From Oscillospiraceae bacterium UBA6409 (GTDB taxonomy: Bacteria > Bacillota > Clostridia > Oscillospirales > Oscillospiraceae), in contig DJPP01000148.1 of the NCBI GenBank assembly GCA_002438575.1, positions 1 to 5,121 on the forward strand: DNA of 5,121 bases, in the 5' to 3' direction. Under the pieces are notes generated by a model. The model was given only the letters and a program-made list of their open reading frames with translations, was not told where the DNA came from and did no database searches. Below, piece after piece: positions 4,393 through 5,121 of the stretch (positions are counted from its first letter, which is position 1; every line of letters begins with the position of its first letter). A program made the translations under genes and the position numbers.

Positions 4393-5121
4393 ATGAAGAA
4401 GCCGAAACGTATCCTGTGCGCCGTGCTGGCGCTGCTGATGCTGCTGGGCGCGGCCGCCGCTGTGTCCGTCCGCCCGGCCTATGCGGCCAAGACCGAGGCT
4501 GAGCTGGAGGAGGAGCAGCGCAAGGCGGCGCAGGTGGCCGCATTGGAACAGAAAAAGAAGGAGCAGCAGGAAAAGCTGAAGGAATTGGAGAAGCAGATCG
4601 CCGAGGCCAAGGCCAAGAAGAACGACGTGATGGCCACCAAGAATTTGCTGGACCAGCGGAACCAGCTGCTGCTGGAGCAGATCGACGATACCCAGAATCA
4701 GATCGACGACGCCGCGGCGCAGATCGCCCGGTATGAGCTGCTGGAGGAGGAGCAGTACACACTGTTCTGCCAGCAGGTCCGTGAGGAGGAAGAACGCGGT
4801 AGCCTGAGCTATCTGTCGGTGCTGTTCAAGGCCACCAGCATGGCCGACCTGCTGAACCGCATGGAGTTCGTCAACGAGGTGGCGGAGTACAACAAGAGCA
4901 TTATCTCCGCCCTGCAGGAGACACGGGAGAACATCAAGGCCGAGAAGGCGGAGATGGAGGCCAAGGAGATCCAGCTGAGTGAGCAGCAGGACGAGCTGCA
5001 GGGCAAGCTGGACGAGACCACCAAGCTGATGAACGAGTACGCCGCCGATCAGAAGGCGCTGGAGCAGCTGCATGACGCGGAGGCAAAGGCCGCCGATGAG
5101 ATCGACGCGCAGCTCGAGCAG
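4393..5121 (+). CDS. Secreted coiled-coil murein hydrolase (activator), EnvC/PcsB-like, partial
   Basis: The frame is open to the right edge, giving the first 243 residues. The start is supported by AAAGGAG (4379-4385), 7 bases before the ATG. Residues 1-31 are a clear Sec signal peptide: KKPKR, a hydrophobic core, and an A-Y-A site with predicted cleavage before A32. The rest is almost wholly charged and helical, rich in E, K, Q and L. Two coiled-coil blocks (about 34-135 and 165-243) flank a segment, GSLSYLSVLFKATSMADLLNRMEFV (starting at 136), that resembles the middle of PcsB/EnvC N-terminal coiled-coil domains. Placement 16 bases after ftsX fits the FtsEX partner role: EnvC in E. coli, PcsB in pneumococcus, CwlO in Bacillus. 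The missing C-terminus should hold a LytM/M23, CHAP or NlpC/P60 domain. M23 is my guess for Clostridia, but the window cannot decide. Confidence 0.88.
   Translation, partial: MKKPKRILCAVLALLMLLGAAAAVSVRPAYAAKTEAELEEEQRKAAQVAALEQKKKEQQEKLKELEKQIAEAKAKKNDVMATKNLLDQRNQLLLEQIDDTQNQIDDAAAQIARYELLEEEQYTLFCQQVREEEERGSLSYLSVLFKATSMADLLNRMEFVNEVAEYNKSIISALQETRENIKAEKAEMEAKEIQLSEQQDELQGKLDETTKLMNEYAADQKALEQLHDAEAKAADEIDAQLEQ

Noticed and set aside
4273..5073. A 266-residue leucine-rich open frame on the minus strand
   Set aside because: The leucine runs are simply the complement of the GAG, CAG and AAG codons of the coiled-coil gene on the plus strand. It also crosses the ftsX/activator boundary.
3580..5121. 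Possible disulfide between the single FtsX outer-loop cysteine (C89) and the activator cysteine (C126)
   Set aside because: Both exist as single extracytoplasmic cysteines in the visible sequence, but the organism is probably an anaerobe and nothing else supports a bond.

Overview
This window reads as an ordinary chromosomal stretch of a GC-rich, low-GC-phylum (Firmicutes/Clostridia) bacterium. The best guess is a gut anaerobe of the Oscillospiraceae type. That rests on the GC-rich third codon positions, strong Gram-positive Shine-Dalgarno sites (GGAGG/GAGGTG), AT-rich sigma-A-type promoters, a lipoprotein resembling the DUF4830 family of Firmicutes, and the order CdaR-like regulator - ftsE - ftsX - secreted coiled-coil hydrolase activator. 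The taxon is an inference. There is no sign of a mobile element, CRISPR array, tRNA or rRNA.

Layout: (1) Bases 1-78 are non-coding. (2) A small lipoprotein gene lies on the minus strand (79-531). (3) Divergent from it, with an 80-base gap, is an rRNA pseudouridine synthase of the RsuA family (612-1325) with its own extended -10 promoter. (4) An AT-rich intergenic region (1326-1476) carries a perfect 11-bp inverted repeat and a clear promoter (TTGCAA-17-TATAAT). The promoter's spacer is filled by a near-perfect 17-bp palindrome. It drives a CdaR/PucR-type regulator (1477-2571) that ends in a strong intrinsic terminator (2584-2613). (5) A second strong promoter (TTGCCA-17-TATAAT, 2725-2753) begins the ftsE (2813-3490) - ftsX (3492-4376) - hydrolase-activator (4393 to beyond the right edge) operon. 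The predicted transcript starts with a hairpin.

How the genes work together: FtsE (ATPase) and FtsX (membrane protein) form the type VII ABC-like complex that passes a signal across the membrane to a coiled-coil murein hydrolase or activator (EnvC in E. coli, PcsB in pneumococcus, CwlO in Bacillus). The third gene has a signal peptide and long coiled coils, as expected for that partner. Its catalytic or LytM part lies beyond the window. The regulator has its own promoter and terminator, so it is not co-transcribed with ftsEX; any control over ftsEX would be in trans.

I found no convincing previously undescribed system. The items most worth a second look are the palindrome inside the regulator's promoter, the two inverted repeats that share CCACAA/TTGTGG arms, and the cysteine-rich N-terminal sensor region of the regulator.
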